Origin: an uncultured Flavobacteriales bacterium
Lineage (GTDB): Bacteria > Bacteroidota > Bacteroidia > Flavobacteriales_D > Crocinitomicaceae
Length of the DNA stretch: 64,000 nt
Assembly (NCBI GenBank): GCA_937973685.1
Contig: CALJKJ010000017.1
Coordinates: 71,269 to 135,268, forward strand
Direction: 5' to 3'
The position numbers and the translations under genes were made by a program. Shown in pieces: positions 49,251-58,220 of this stretch. Numbering within the stretch: the first letter of the stretch is position 1; each line of letters begins with the position of its first letter. The notes beneath the pieces were generated by a model. The model saw only the letters and a program-made list of their open reading frames with translations. It was not told the origin of the DNA and made no database searches.

Positions 49251-50504
49251 ATGAAAATCTCCTTGCTTGTTTTATTTCTGTTTCTAGCTAAATTAGTTAG
49301 TGCGAGCGCCCTTCTTGTTCCGATGGATGAGCGCCAAACAAATCATTTGAAAGCATATGGTTTGTCGTATTGGGTGCTCAACAATCAAGTTACGTTGGAA
49401 TGGTTGTTGAATTACCGAGGAGGATCGTTCTTATTTCCCAATTTACAAAACATCGAAGAGGAATTAATCGTTCGTGGAATAAGTTACGAGGTGATTACGG
49501 ATGGTCAAGCAAATGCAATAAAAAATCAAATTGCTGACCCAGCAACCAATATGGAAGTGGTCCAGTTAGAGAAATCGCCTAAAATTGCTGTTTATTCCCC
49601 TAGTAGTGCACTTCCTTGGGACGATGCAGTTACGATGGTGTTGGATTATGCTGAGATTCCTTACGAAAAACTATACGACAAAGAAATCATCCAAGGCAAT
49701 TTACCAAAATACGATTGGTTGCACTTGCATCACGAAGATTTTACGGGTCAATACGGTAAGTTTTACGTGACGTTTAGAGATGCGCCTTGGTACCGACAAC
49801 AAGTTGCTGATGCAGAAAAACAGGCGCAGGAACTCGGTTTTTCCAAAGTCTCACAATTGAAATTAGCTGTTGCGAATAGCATCCGGAATTTTGTGCTTGG
49901 TGGTGGATTTTTGTTTACCATGTGTAGCGGAACAGACAGCTTCGACATTGCATTAGCAGCGCACAACACTGATATTTGTGAAAGCATGTTTGATGGCGAC
50001 CGATGCGATCCAAATTGTCAATCCAAATTGGATTTTAACAATACCTTTGCCTTTGAAAATTTCACATTGGTTCAAGAGCCATTGATTTATGAGTATTCGA
50101 ATATCGATGGAACTGATTTGCACCGCATACCCGAAAACCAAGATGTTTTTACCTTATTTGATTTCTCCGCAAAATGGGACATCGTCCCAACTATGTTGAC
50201 GCAATGCCACACGGATGTGATTAGCGGTTTCATGGGACAAACAACAGATTTTAGAAAGGATTTAATCAAATCCAACGTGCTTATTCTAGGCGAAAGTAAT
50301 AGTTTGAAAACAGCGCGTTACATTCATGGAGAATTGGGACAAGGAACATGGACGTTTTATGGTGGACATGATCCGGAAGATTACCAACACAAGGTCGGTG
50401 ATCCTCCAACAGATTTAAACCTTCATCCAAATTCACCTGGCTATCGCTTGATTTTGAATAACATTTTGTTCCCCGCTGCAAAAAAACAAAAACGTAAGAC
50501 ATAG
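49251..50504 (+). CDS. Exported protein of a flavobacterial family often labelled asparagine synthetase B
   Basis: A 417-aa protein with a signal peptide (LLVLFLFLAKLVSASA) and then LLVPMDERQTNHLKAYGLSY, an opening I remember from many flavobacterial proteins annotated as asparagine synthetase B. The label is not supported by the sequence: no N-terminal catalytic Cys of a glutaminase and no SGGxDS pyrophosphatase loop. Instead NVLILGESN, KIAVYSPSSALPWDDAVTMV and FVLGGGFLFTMCSGTDSF look like Rossmann-like segments, perhaps of a glutamine-amidotransferase-like or GATase1-type fold. Two Cys-rich spots (CESMFDGDRCDPNCQ) may bind metal or form disulfides. It follows dnaB by 15 bases. Function unknown. 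Confidence 0.75.
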   Translation: MKISLLVLFLFLAKLVSASALLVPMDERQTNHLKAYGLSYWVLNNQVTLEWLLNYRGGSFLFPNLQNIEEELIVRGISYEVITDGQANAIKNQIADPATNMEVVQLEKSPKIAVYSPSSALPWDDAVTMVLDYAEIPYEKLYDKEIIQGNLPKYDWLHLHHEDFTGQYGKFYVTFRDAPWYRQQVADAEKQAQELGFSKVSQLKLAVANSIRNFVLGGGFLFTMCSGTDSFDIALAAHNTDICESMFDGDRCDPNCQSKLDFNNTFAFENFTLVQEPLIYEYSNIDGTDLHRIPENQDVFTLFDFSAKWDIVPTMLTQCHTDVISGFMGQTTDFRKDLIKSNVLILGESNSLKTARYIHGELGQGTWTFYGGHDPEDYQHKVGDPPTDLNLHPNSPGYRLILNNILFPAAKKQKRKT

Positions 50505-50507
50505 AAA

Positions 50508-53183
50508 TTATCTAAGTAAATTTACATGTCCGATAAATTCTTGACGATAAGCAGTGCAATCCTCATAAATAATAATAACTTGATACCCTCCATCAGGGCA
50601 TTCTTCTTCATTAAATTTACCGTCCCAACCTTTCCATCCATTTGTTTCTTTGAAAATACATTCTCCCCAACGATTGTAAATTGTGATTTCTAAAACATTG
50701 ATTCCGTATCCTTTGTGATATAAGATGTCATTGTCGCCATCGCCATTTGGAGTAAATGAATTTGGAAGATATAATTCAGATTCTTTTTTTGTAAAATCTA
50801 TAAAAATAGTGTCAGGAATGGAATTACAATTACTTATTACGTTAACTATATACCAACCAGATTCGGATAAGTAATCATTTTGATAAAATACATTTCCAAG
50901 AGAATTTTCAAAAGTTAATTGTAAATCTTGATTATTAATAATATTGCTTAATTCAAAAGCTTTTATACCATTTTTACAAAAAGAGATTGAATCATACGGA
51001 CACAACCAATTTACATTTGATATTCTATTAATTAGTATTGAGTCTGTTGTTGTACCACAACTATTGCTAAGCTCACAAAATAACCATCCTTCTGCATTTA
51101 TAATAACACTATTTCCAGTTTGACCATTGCTCCAAATATAATTTTGTGAAGAACCAGGTATTTCAAATAAAAATCCAATATCATCATAACAAGTATCAAT
51201 TTGATTTGGAAGATTTATTTGCGGGAAGTTAGAAATCGTTATTTCAAATTCTAAAGAATCTTCACCGCACACATTGAATGCATTCACAGTATAGATTCCT
51301 GAATTAGAGAAATCTTCATGATTAGTTTGTGAACCCGTCGACCATAGAAATGAAGTACAGTTATTTCCAGTTGCAATTAGATTTATTGATTGTCCTAAAA
51401 ATAAACATGTATCAATATTAGAAATTGGATTTAAAACAGGTGATTGTATCAAACCAACTATTGTCGTTGCAGAATCTATATAGCAAGTGTTTGAAGCTGT
51501 TATTGTATAATTACCAGCAGCGTTAATTAATATTGAATTTGTGTTTTCACCAGTATTCCAAATTATAGCATCAGAATTTTGAATTTGAAATGTTAAGGTT
51601 GCATTAGAGTTGTCACAAATCGATATATTGCTTGGTCCTGAAATAATTGGATGTGGAAAATCTGAAATTAAGATTGTGTCATTTACAACACCACAAATCG
51701 TTGAAAAACTTGCGATATAAGTGCCATAATTTGTAATGTTAAGAGTAGGAGAGGTAGAACCTGTATTCCACGATAAAAATGATGTTGTTGCAGAATTATA
51801 GTTAACAGGTATAATTGTTAATGGATTATTTAATAAATCACAAATTACGGTGTCATTTGGTAAGAAGTTGGTTCCTCCATTTGATATAATTGTGATTGTA
51901 TCTGAAATTGTGTTACAACTATTTTGAATTGATACAGAATAAATCCCTGGTATTGAAAACGCCTGAGTAGGACTTGTACTTCCAGTGTTCCATAAAATAG
52001 TAGAATTACAATCTAACGTTATGTCCACTAAATAGGGGTTTTGAGGACAAATAGAAACTAACGTGTCATCCAAAATATTGTTTTGGGGTTGCTCAAAAAA
52101 TGAATAAGCGCTAAAATTCGGAAATCCAGAGGTGCTGTTTGATCCAGCCGCAAGTGTTAAACCATTACTAACATAATTACAAGCCGTACCTATATTATTA
52201 GGATTATTTATTACACTAATGAAATTCTGATTATTTCTTGCTAAATATATCTTGTTGTCTAATCCTAATTGAAGCGCTCCAAAACTGTAATTACCATTTA
52301 CATTTCCTAATTGAACGGTAGAGCCAGTTGAGATGTTGTATTGATATAAAATGTTATTGCCCCATATTGTAGAAATGTATAAAAAGTTCTCGTTTGGGGA
52401 AAATTCTAGACCATAAACGCCAATTGCATTCCCATTTAATGAAATGTTTTGAGAAAATTGCATTGATCCATTTACTGGATTAAAATTGAATAATTGACAA
52501 CTTGTGGGAGTAAATGTAGTTGCTGCAGCAATTTTTGTTCCCGAAACGGATGCTTTTACAGGTCCAATAAAGTTACTGCTACTATAAACGAAACCTACAG
52601 CATTATTTACAGGCGCTTGAATTCCATTAGCATTAACTAAAAATACTTTAAAAATATTAGATGACATTTCATGAGTAATTATCCATACATCTGTTCCATT
52701 ACTGTGCATTACAGATGTTAGTTTTTCTGACATATTATTTGCAAGAATAATATTTTTATGTGCAGGATCGATTCCACCTAATCCTCCATCTAAACACATG
52801 TCAACAATTGAATATCTGAAAGTTTGAGAGCCTAAATGATCTTCGGTTGTAAATAAATAATACCGTTTACATGATTGTGGTATTGGAACGATTAAAGCAG
52901 GTTGTGTTGATGATGCGCCTCCTAGTATCCCATTTCCGTTTAGCATCACTGAATGATTTGCATTCCAAACAGTAACGCCATTCGTATAAAAAAGAGAAGA
53001 ACCTGAACTATTACTAATACTTGCGGTTCCTTCTAAAGCACTTAATGAACCTGTTATTGGAGTTGGTGGTGTTGTTGAAAAATTTAATCCTGCATTATTC
53101 CCAAAATACCAAATATTATTTTCTAATTGACTAAAAGAAATTAATGAATTTAGAATGATAAATGGAACTAAATATATTTTCAT
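50508..53183 (-). CDS. T9SS type B surface protein with five Ig-like repeats (gliding-associated C-terminal domain)
   Basis: An 891-aa exported protein (signal peptide through SLISFSQ). Residues 20-370 look like a beta-propeller (NIWYFGNNAGLNFS; GVYGLEFSPNENFLYIST). Residues 375-790 hold five to six repeats of about 75-80 residues, each with a core like LWNTGSTSPTQAF and a following GIYSVSIQNSC ending in Cys. The last 90 residues form the type B CTD (LYLPNSFTPNGDGDNDILYH; ITIYNRWGECIF; GWDGKFNEEECPDGGYQVII), which directs T9SS export and surface attachment. Such proteins act as adhesins or surface fibres. It is a lone gene, more AT-rich than its neighbours. The PorP/SprF gene at 17417 is a possible partner. 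Confidence 0.92.
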   Translation of the reverse strand: MKIYLVPFIILNSLISFSQLENNIWYFGNNAGLNFSTTPPTPITGSLSALEGTASISNSSGSSLFYTNGVTVWNANHSVMLNGNGILGGASSTQPALIVPIPQSCKRYYLFTTEDHLGSQTFRYSIVDMCLDGGLGGIDPAHKNIILANNMSEKLTSVMHSNGTDVWIITHEMSSNIFKVFLVNANGIQAPVNNAVGFVYSSSNFIGPVKASVSGTKIAAATTFTPTSCQLFNFNPVNGSMQFSQNISLNGNAIGVYGLEFSPNENFLYISTIWGNNILYQYNISTGSTVQLGNVNGNYSFGALQLGLDNKIYLARNNQNFISVINNPNNIGTACNYVSNGLTLAAGSNSTSGFPNFSAYSFFEQPQNNILDDTLVSICPQNPYLVDITLDCNSTILWNTGSTSPTQAFSIPGIYSVSIQNSCNTISDTITIISNGGTNFLPNDTVICDLLNNPLTIIPVNYNSATTSFLSWNTGSTSPTLNITNYGTYIASFSTICGVVNDTILISDFPHPIISGPSNISICDNSNATLTFQIQNSDAIIWNTGENTNSILINAAGNYTITASNTCYIDSATTIVGLIQSPVLNPISNIDTCLFLGQSINLIATGNNCTSFLWSTGSQTNHEDFSNSGIYTVNAFNVCGEDSLEFEITISNFPQINLPNQIDTCYDDIGFLFEIPGSSQNYIWSNGQTGNSVIINAEGWLFCELSNSCGTTTDSILINRISNVNWLCPYDSISFCKNGIKAFELSNIINNQDLQLTFENSLGNVFYQNDYLSESGWYIVNVISNCNSIPDTIFIDFTKKESELYLPNSFTPNGDGDNDILYHKGYGINVLEITIYNRWGECIFKETNGWKGWDGKFNEEECPDGGYQVIIIYEDCTAYRQEFIGHVNLLR

Positions 53184-53199
53184 TAGATTGATTTTCTAA

Positions 53200-53231
53200 C
53201 AAACATATTAATAATTCTATATTAATCACAA
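53200..53231 (-). promoter_or_regulatory. Candidate promoter for the type B surface protein
   Basis: On the minus strand TTG (53231-53229), 21 bases, TATGTTTG (53207-53200), ending 16 bases before the ATG at 53183. The rest of the 205-bp gap is nearly pure A and T. Confidence 0.4.
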
Positions 53232-53351
53232 TAAAATAATTATAATAATAAAAGTGTTTTGAAATAGTAATATTTTAAAATAATGTTTATAATTGAATTA
53301 ATAATATTCATTCAATTTTAAGTTTTCATTATTTTTTTTCTTTGGTTTTCT

Positions 53352-53359
53352 TATTTTTG
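53352..53359 (+). promoter_or_regulatory. -7 box (TATTTTTG) for trhO
   Basis: TATTTTTG ends 29 bases before the ATG at 53389. The region is T-rich, so chance matches are likely. Confidence 0.35.
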
Positions 53360-53388
53360 CACAACTTTTTACATTAAAACAACATAGC

Positions 53389-54441
53389 ATGCAACTGTGG
53401 AATACGTATAGTAAAGAGGAGTTGGAACAACGTTTGCGTGAAGCTGGACATCATTTTGTTACGGTTTCGTTTTACAAATACCATCAGATTTCCAATCCTC
53501 AACTTTTCAGAGATTATTTGTACCAATTATTAGATAACAATGGTGTCGTTGGTCGAATTTACGTCGCTTCTGAAGGAATTAACGCTCAAATATCTGTTCC
53601 GACAGATCATTTCAATCAATTCAAAGCTGATTTGTACAGCATCGACTTTTTGAATGGTGTTCGCTTGAACATCGCGGTGGAAGAAGCGGGTGTGCCGTTC
53701 CCTTTCTTGAAATTGAAAGTAAAAGTTAGAAATAAAATTCTTGCTGATGGATTGAACGATCAAACCTTTGATGTAACCAATATCGGGAAACATTTAAAAG
53801 CGGAGGAATTCAATGAGTTAACGAACGATCCAAACACCATTTTGATTGATTTTAGAAATCATTACGAACACGAAGTAGGACATTTTAAAGATGCAATTCT
53901 ACCCGACGTTGATACGTTCCGCGAATCATTACCGTTGATTGAAGAAACCTATTTGAAAGGGAATGAAGACAAGAACTTGGTGATGTATTGTACAGGGGGA
54001 ATTCGCTGTGAAAAAGCATCAGCTTGGTTCAAGCACCGCGGTTTTAAAAACGTTCATCAGTTAGAAGGCGGAATTATTAAATACGCCAACGAATGCCGAG
54101 AAAAAGGATTAGAAAATAAATTTATCGGAAAGAATTTCGTTTTTGATGAACGAAGAGGAGAACGCGTTTCGGAAGATATTATCGCACAATGTCACCAATG
54201 TGGCGCTCCAGCTGACGTACATACAAATTGTGCGAACGAAGCCTGTCATTTGTTGTTCATTCAATGCGATAGTTGCAAAGCAGCGCACGAAAATTGTTGT
54301 TCGGATGATTGCCAATCAGTCATTCATTTGCCAATCGAAGAACAACGTGCATTGCGCAAAGGGTTGCAGAATTCCAACAAAATTTTCAAAAAAGGACGTG
54401 CAACGCATTTGACGTACAAAAAGAACAACGAAAAAGCGTAA
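53389..54441 (+). CDS. trhO: tRNA uridine(34) hydroxylase TrhO (rhodanese family)
   Basis: A 350-aa cytoplasmic protein matching E. coli TrhO (YceA) in length and order of parts. N-terminal acylphosphatase-like domain: FYKYHQISNPQLFRDYLYQL and VGRIYVASEGINAQIS. The rhodanese domain from about residue 140 has LIDFRNHYEHEVGHFKDAIL and catalytic Cys in VMYCTGGIRCEKASAWF near residue 200; it ends QLEGGIIKY. The C-terminus has about nine Cys/His residues (CHQCGAP, CDSCKAAH, CCSDDC) suited to zinc. TrhO makes 5-hydroxyuridine at position 34 of tRNAs using oxygen. It leads a plus-strand run with lgt and rimO. Confidence 0.93.
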   Translation: MQLWNTYSKEELEQRLREAGHHFVTVSFYKYHQISNPQLFRDYLYQLLDNNGVVGRIYVASEGINAQISVPTDHFNQFKADLYSIDFLNGVRLNIAVEEAGVPFPFLKLKVKVRNKILADGLNDQTFDVTNIGKHLKAEEFNELTNDPNTILIDFRNHYEHEVGHFKDAILPDVDTFRESLPLIEETYLKGNEDKNLVMYCTGGIRCEKASAWFKHRGFKNVHQLEGGIIKYANECREKGLENKFIGKNFVFDERRGERVSEDIIAQCHQCGAPADVHTNCANEACHLLFIQCDSCKAAHENCCSDDCQSVIHLPIEEQRALRKGLQNSNKIFKKGRATHLTYKKNNEKA

Positions 54442-54466
54442 CTTTCAACCTTTAAAACGGAACAAG

Positions 54467-55285
54467 ATGCTATTAGGAATTGATTTTACGATGACTTCCC
54501 AATTGATTGAAGGAAGATCGACACCAAACTTATATGGTTTGTTATTTGTCACCGGAATGATCATAGGTTATTATGTCATTCGTAAGATGTTTCGTAGCGA
54601 AGGTGTTGATGAAAAGCAATTGGATACCTTGATCATGTACATCGTACCAGCAACAATAATTGGTGCGCGTTTGGGACATGTTTTTTTCTATGATTGGTCG
54701 TATTATAAAAATCATTTAGCGGACATTCCAAAAGTTTGGGAAGGAGGTTTAGCGAGTCACGGAGCAGCAATTATGATATTAATTGCGCTTTATATTTTCT
54801 CGAAACGCGTTGCTAAACAACCCATGTTGTGGATATTAGATCGCATTGTAGCGCCGATAGCTATTGCAGGATGTTTTATTCGATTGGGAAATTTGGTGAA
54901 TCAAGAAATAGTAGGTATTCCAACGACTTTGCCTTGGGGATTCCGTTTTTCAGAATTAGCATTTCAACAAGAATATTTAGTTGATGGTAAGAATGTTTTT
55001 CGTCATCCAACTCAAATTTACGAAGCAAGTATGTACTTGTTGACGTTTTTCATTTTGTTGCGAATGTATTGGAAAACAAGAGCAAAAGAAACACCAGGCA
55101 AATTATTTGGAGCATTTATGATCCTTGTTTGGTCTGCACGTTTTCTCATAGAATTTGTGAAAGAAGGTCAATCTGAATTTGACAAACATGCCGTTTTGAA
55201 TACAGGCCAATTATTAAGTATTCCTTTTATTCTTATTGGGGTTTATCTCATCGTGAAAGCGAATAAACAACAAGCAATCAATTAA
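54467..55285 (+). CDS. lgt: Prolipoprotein diacylglyceryl transferase
   Basis: A 272-aa inner-membrane enzyme with about seven helices that transfers diacylglycerol from phosphatidylglycerol to the lipobox Cys of prolipoproteins. Motifs: YGLLFVTGMIIGYYVIRKMF at the start, ARLGHVFFYDWSYY near residue 65, WEGGLASHGAAIMILIAL near residue 90 (catalytic His), CFIRLGNLVNQEIVGIPT near residue 140 (signature Arg-Gly-Asn-x2-Asn-x-Glu), HPTQIYEASMY near residue 182 and SARFLIEFVKEGQ near residue 226. Length is normal. It sits 25 bases after trhO and 27 bases before rimO. Confidence 0.96.
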   Translation: MLLGIDFTMTSQLIEGRSTPNLYGLLFVTGMIIGYYVIRKMFRSEGVDEKQLDTLIMYIVPATIIGARLGHVFFYDWSYYKNHLADIPKVWEGGLASHGAAIMILIALYIFSKRVAKQPMLWILDRIVAPIAIAGCFIRLGNLVNQEIVGIPTTLPWGFRFSELAFQQEYLVDGKNVFRHPTQIYEASMYLLTFFILLRMYWKTRAKETPGKLFGAFMILVWSARFLIEFVKEGQSEFDKHAVLNTGQLLSIPFILIGVYLIVKANKQQAIN

Positions 55286-55312
55286 CTTCGGAATACCCGA
55301 AAAAACAGACAC

Positions 55313-56623
55313 ATGAAAACGAAAACGCTGCGCAAAAATAAAGTCAATGTAATTACACTAGGTTGTGCTAAAAACACCTTCGATTCGGAAGTGATGATGG
55401 CCCAACTAAAGGCAAATAAATTTGATGTTGAGCACGAATCAATGAACGATGATGCCGAAATAGTTATAATCAATACCTGTGGTTTCATCGACAATGCAAA
55501 GCAAGAATCGATCGATACTATTTTGCGTTATGCGGAAGCAAAGGCAGATGGTTTGGTTGATAAAGTATATGTGACGGGCTGTTTGTCGGAGCGCTACAAG
55601 GACGATTTGGAAAAAGAAATTCCAGAAGTAGATGCGTTTTTTGGTACACGCGATTTACCACGTTTATTGAAAACACTCAAAGCTGATTACAAACACGAAT
55701 TGGTTGGAGAACGTTTGTTAACGACTCCCACGCATTATGCTTATTTCAAAATTGCAGAAGGTTGTGATAGACCTTGTTCGTTTTGTGCCATTCCTTTGAT
55801 GCGTGGAAAACACGTTTCAACTCCAATTGAAGATTTGGTTAAATCAGCTAAAAGCTTGGCAGCGCAAGGTGTAAAAGAAATTTTATTGATTGCACAAGAT
55901 TTAACCTATTACGGTTTAGATATTTACAAAAAACGCAATTTAGCTGAATTGATTGATCAACTAGCAGCTGTTGAAGGAATTGAATGGATTCGTTTGCATT
56001 ATGCATTTCCAGCAGGTTTCCCTATGGATGTGTTGGATGCAATGGTACAACACCCAAAGGTGTGTAATTATTTAGACATGCCTTTGCAACACGGTTCTAC
56101 AAAAATATTGCAATCCATGCGTCGTGGCATCACCCGTGAAAAAACAGAAGCATTGGTGCAAACGATTCGTGAAAAAGTACCTGGAATTGCTATTCGTACT
56201 ACATTAATTGCGGGATATCCTGGAGAAACCGAAGCTGATTTTGAAGAAATGAGGGATTTTGTCGAGCGCATGCGCTTTGATCGTTTGGGAATATTTACGT
56301 ATTCACACGAAGAAAACACCCATGCTCATACCTTAGAAGACGATGTGCCAGAAGAGGTGAAACGTCAACGAGCAGATGAAATCATGGAAACGCAATCGGG
56401 AATTAGTTACGAATTGAACCAAGAAAAAATCGGTAAAACGTTCCGCGTGTTATTCGATCGCGTAGAAGGTGATTATTTCATTGGGCGTACTGAATTTGAT
56501 TCGCCGGAAGTAGACAATGAAGTTTTGGTGAAAAAAGCAGACGGTTTTGTTCGATTAGGTGACTTTGCACAAGTTACGATAACATCAGCTGATCACTATG
56601 ATTTGTACGGAAAAATTATTTGA
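55313..56623 (+). CDS. rimO: Ribosomal protein S12 methylthiotransferase RimO
   Basis: A 436-aa radical-SAM enzyme that adds a methylthio group to an Asp of ribosomal protein S12. The N-terminal UPF0004 domain carries three cluster cysteines (LGCAKNTFDSEVM, INTCGFIDNAKQE, VTGCLSERYK). The radical-SAM motif is CDRPCSFCAIPLMRG near residue 148. LDMPLQHGSTKILQSMRRG and TTLIAGYPGETEADF follow, and a C-terminal TRAM-like domain (VLFDRVEGDYFIGRTEFDSP) ends the protein. Cys spacing and QxGS-type text point to RimO rather than the tRNA enzyme MiaB. It converges on the ferredoxin gene 10 bases away. Confidence 0.95.
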   Translation: MKTKTLRKNKVNVITLGCAKNTFDSEVMMAQLKANKFDVEHESMNDDAEIVIINTCGFIDNAKQESIDTILRYAEAKADGLVDKVYVTGCLSERYKDDLEKEIPEVDAFFGTRDLPRLLKTLKADYKHELVGERLLTTPTHYAYFKIAEGCDRPCSFCAIPLMRGKHVSTPIEDLVKSAKSLAAQGVKEILLIAQDLTYYGLDIYKKRNLAELIDQLAAVEGIEWIRLHYAFPAGFPMDVLDAMVQHPKVCNYLDMPLQHGSTKILQSMRRGITREKTEALVQTIREKVPGIAIRTTLIAGYPGETEADFEEMRDFVERMRFDRLGIFTYSHEENTHAHTLEDDVPEEVKRQRADEIMETQSGISYELNQEKIGKTFRVLFDRVEGDYFIGRTEFDSPEVDNEVLVKKADGFVRLGDFAQVTITSADHYDLYGKII

Positions 56624-56633
56624 TAACGGTTTT

Positions 56634-56867
56634 TTACTTATCCAATATTTCGTAGCGAATAATATTAACTGGGCAATGTACTTTTGCAGCTTCTAATGAT
56701 TGCTGTTCATCATTTTCAACGAGTACAGAAAACCAACCTTTTTTTTCTACAGCTCCAATCAAGGTGCATTTTCCATCTTTTTTGGAGACACGCCAGCGAA
56801 ATTTATCGGCTTCTACACATGCATTGCAACCAATGCATTTGTGACGGTGTTGAATAACACGGATCAT
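56634..56867 (-). CDS. Small 4Fe-4S ferredoxin coupled to a U32 protein
   Basis: A 77-aa cytoplasmic ferredoxin. Cysteines 11, 14 and 17 (KCIGCNAC) and the distant Cys in HCPVNII near residue 66 bind one [4Fe-4S] cluster; a further Cys34 lies in a loop. The length matches single-cluster ferredoxins. Its start codon overlaps the stop of the U32 gene by 4 bases (ATGA), so the two are made together, and an electron-donor role for the U32 enzyme is a natural inference. Confidence 0.9.
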   Translation of the reverse strand: MIRVIQHRHKCIGCNACVEADKFRWRVSKKDGKCTLIGAVEKKGWFSVLVENDEQQSLEAAKVHCPVNIIRYEILDK

Positions 56868-58120
56868 TCGACTGGAATTAATTTGTATAACTTATCAGAG
56901 GGGCGCACTTTTTCTGAGATCGGAAAAGTAATGGTAACACCTCGTTTTACTACTTGTACAGGTTCATCATCACAACGCATTTCATGTAATACGGTTTCGA
57001 TAACACCAGTAGTTGGCCCTGTAACAATTAATTCATCGCCAACTTCAACACCTTGTGCTTCAATGAGAAACTCACCAATACCTGCTCCATCGTAGTATTT
57101 TATTCCTTTTCCGATGTAAACTTTTCGTTTGGTAGCTTTTGAACCCGCATTATCGCTCCATTCACCCATTTTACGACCTAAATAGTAACCGTCCCAAAAT
57201 CCTCTATTAAAAACAGTGCTCAATCGTGCTTTCCAATTGGCTATTTTATCTGGTGACACACTTCCTTCATAATGTGTATCAATCGCTTCTCGATAACATT
57301 GAGTCGTCGTATAAACATAATCTGCACTGCGACCTCGACCTTCAATTTTGAGAACGGTAATTCCTGCATCAATTATTTTATCAATAAAATCGATTGTGCA
57401 TAAATCTTTTGCGGACATGATAAATTCGTTATCAACTTCAAATTCAACTCCTTCGTCTTTGTCCATAACAATATAACTTTTTCTGCAATTTTGAATGCAT
57501 GCTCCACGATTAGCTGAAGAGTAATTGGTGTGTAAACTCAAGTAACATTTTCCAGAAACCGCCATACATAAAGCACCATGTCCAAATACTTCTGTTCGTA
57601 CCAATTTACCAGAAGGTCCAGTAATTTCTCTTCGTTCAATTTCTTTGTTAATAGTTTGCACTTGTAATAAACTTAACTCACGAGCCATGACCATTACATC
57701 TGCAAAAACCGAATAAAACTCAACGGTTTCGATATTTGTGATATTTGCTTGTGTTGAGATATGAACGGTTACACCAATTTTTCGACAATAATTCATGACA
57801 GCGTGATCTGAAGCGATAATGGCAGTTATACCACTTGATTTTGCTTCATCAATGATCCGTTTCATTAATTGGATGTCATGATCGTAAACAATGGTATTTA
57901 GCGTAAGGTAACTTTTTAATCCATTTCTTGTGCATGTTTCAGCAATTGTAGGAAGATCTTCTAAAGTAAAGTTATGGGTCGATTTTGTCCGCATGTTTAA
58001 TTGCTCGACACCAAAATAAATTGAATTAGCACCTGCTTTGATGGCTGAGTTTAATGCTTCATACGAACCTGCAGGAGCCATTAATTCCAATTGTTGCTTC
58101 ATGTTCTGATCTTTCTTCAT
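56864..58120 (-). CDS. U32 family protein, TrhP-like (tRNA/rRNA 5-hydroxylation)
   Basis: A 418-aa protein of the U32 family, once called peptidases but now known to include RNA hydroxylases. It has the family opening LELMAPAGSYEALNSAIKAG, SIYFGVEQLNMR near residue 40, VFGHGALCMAVSGKCYLSLH near residue 180, NRGACIQNCRKSY near residue 215 and MSAKDLCTIDFID near residue 245. The cysteines in the last three are the expected [4Fe-4S] ligands. The length suits TrhP (about 450 aa, 5-hydroxyuridine 34) better than RlhA (about 650 aa, 23S C2501). Start is either 58120 or 58102 (MKQQLELMAPAG); both are in frame. The overlapping ferredoxin supports a redox reaction. Confidence 0.85.
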   Translation of the reverse strand: MKKDQNMKQQLELMAPAGSYEALNSAIKAGANSIYFGVEQLNMRTKSTHNFTLEDLPTIAETCTRNGLKSYLTLNTIVYDHDIQLMKRIIDEAKSSGITAIIASDHAVMNYCRKIGVTVHISTQANITNIETVEFYSVFADVMVMARELSLLQVQTINKEIERREITGPSGKLVRTEVFGHGALCMAVSGKCYLSLHTNYSSANRGACIQNCRKSYIVMDKDEGVEFEVDNEFIMSAKDLCTIDFIDKIIDAGITVLKIEGRGRSADYVYTTTQCYREAIDTHYEGSVSPDKIANWKARLSTVFNRGFWDGYYLGRKMGEWSDNAGSKATKRKVYIGKGIKYYDGAGIGEFLIEAQGVEVGDELIVTGPTTGVIETVLHEMRCDDEPVQVVKRGVTITFPISEKVRPSDKLYKLIPVE

Positions 58121-58220
58121 TTGTTACGATTGTAAAATTCGAAAAAAAAACACAACAAGAAATAATTTCTGAAATTTCAAGTTTATTTGGAGGGATTCTA
58201 ATTAAGAAAAAAGAGGAGTT

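Noticed and set aside
49251..50504. Asparagine synthetase B
   Set aside because: Signal peptide present, and neither the N-terminal catalytic Cys nor the SGGxDS loop is found.
53184..53388. Small RNA or promoter-rich island in the A/T-only gap between the type B protein and trhO
   Set aside because: Apart from one candidate promoter box per side I see no hairpin or conserved-looking block; the composition makes chance matches likely.
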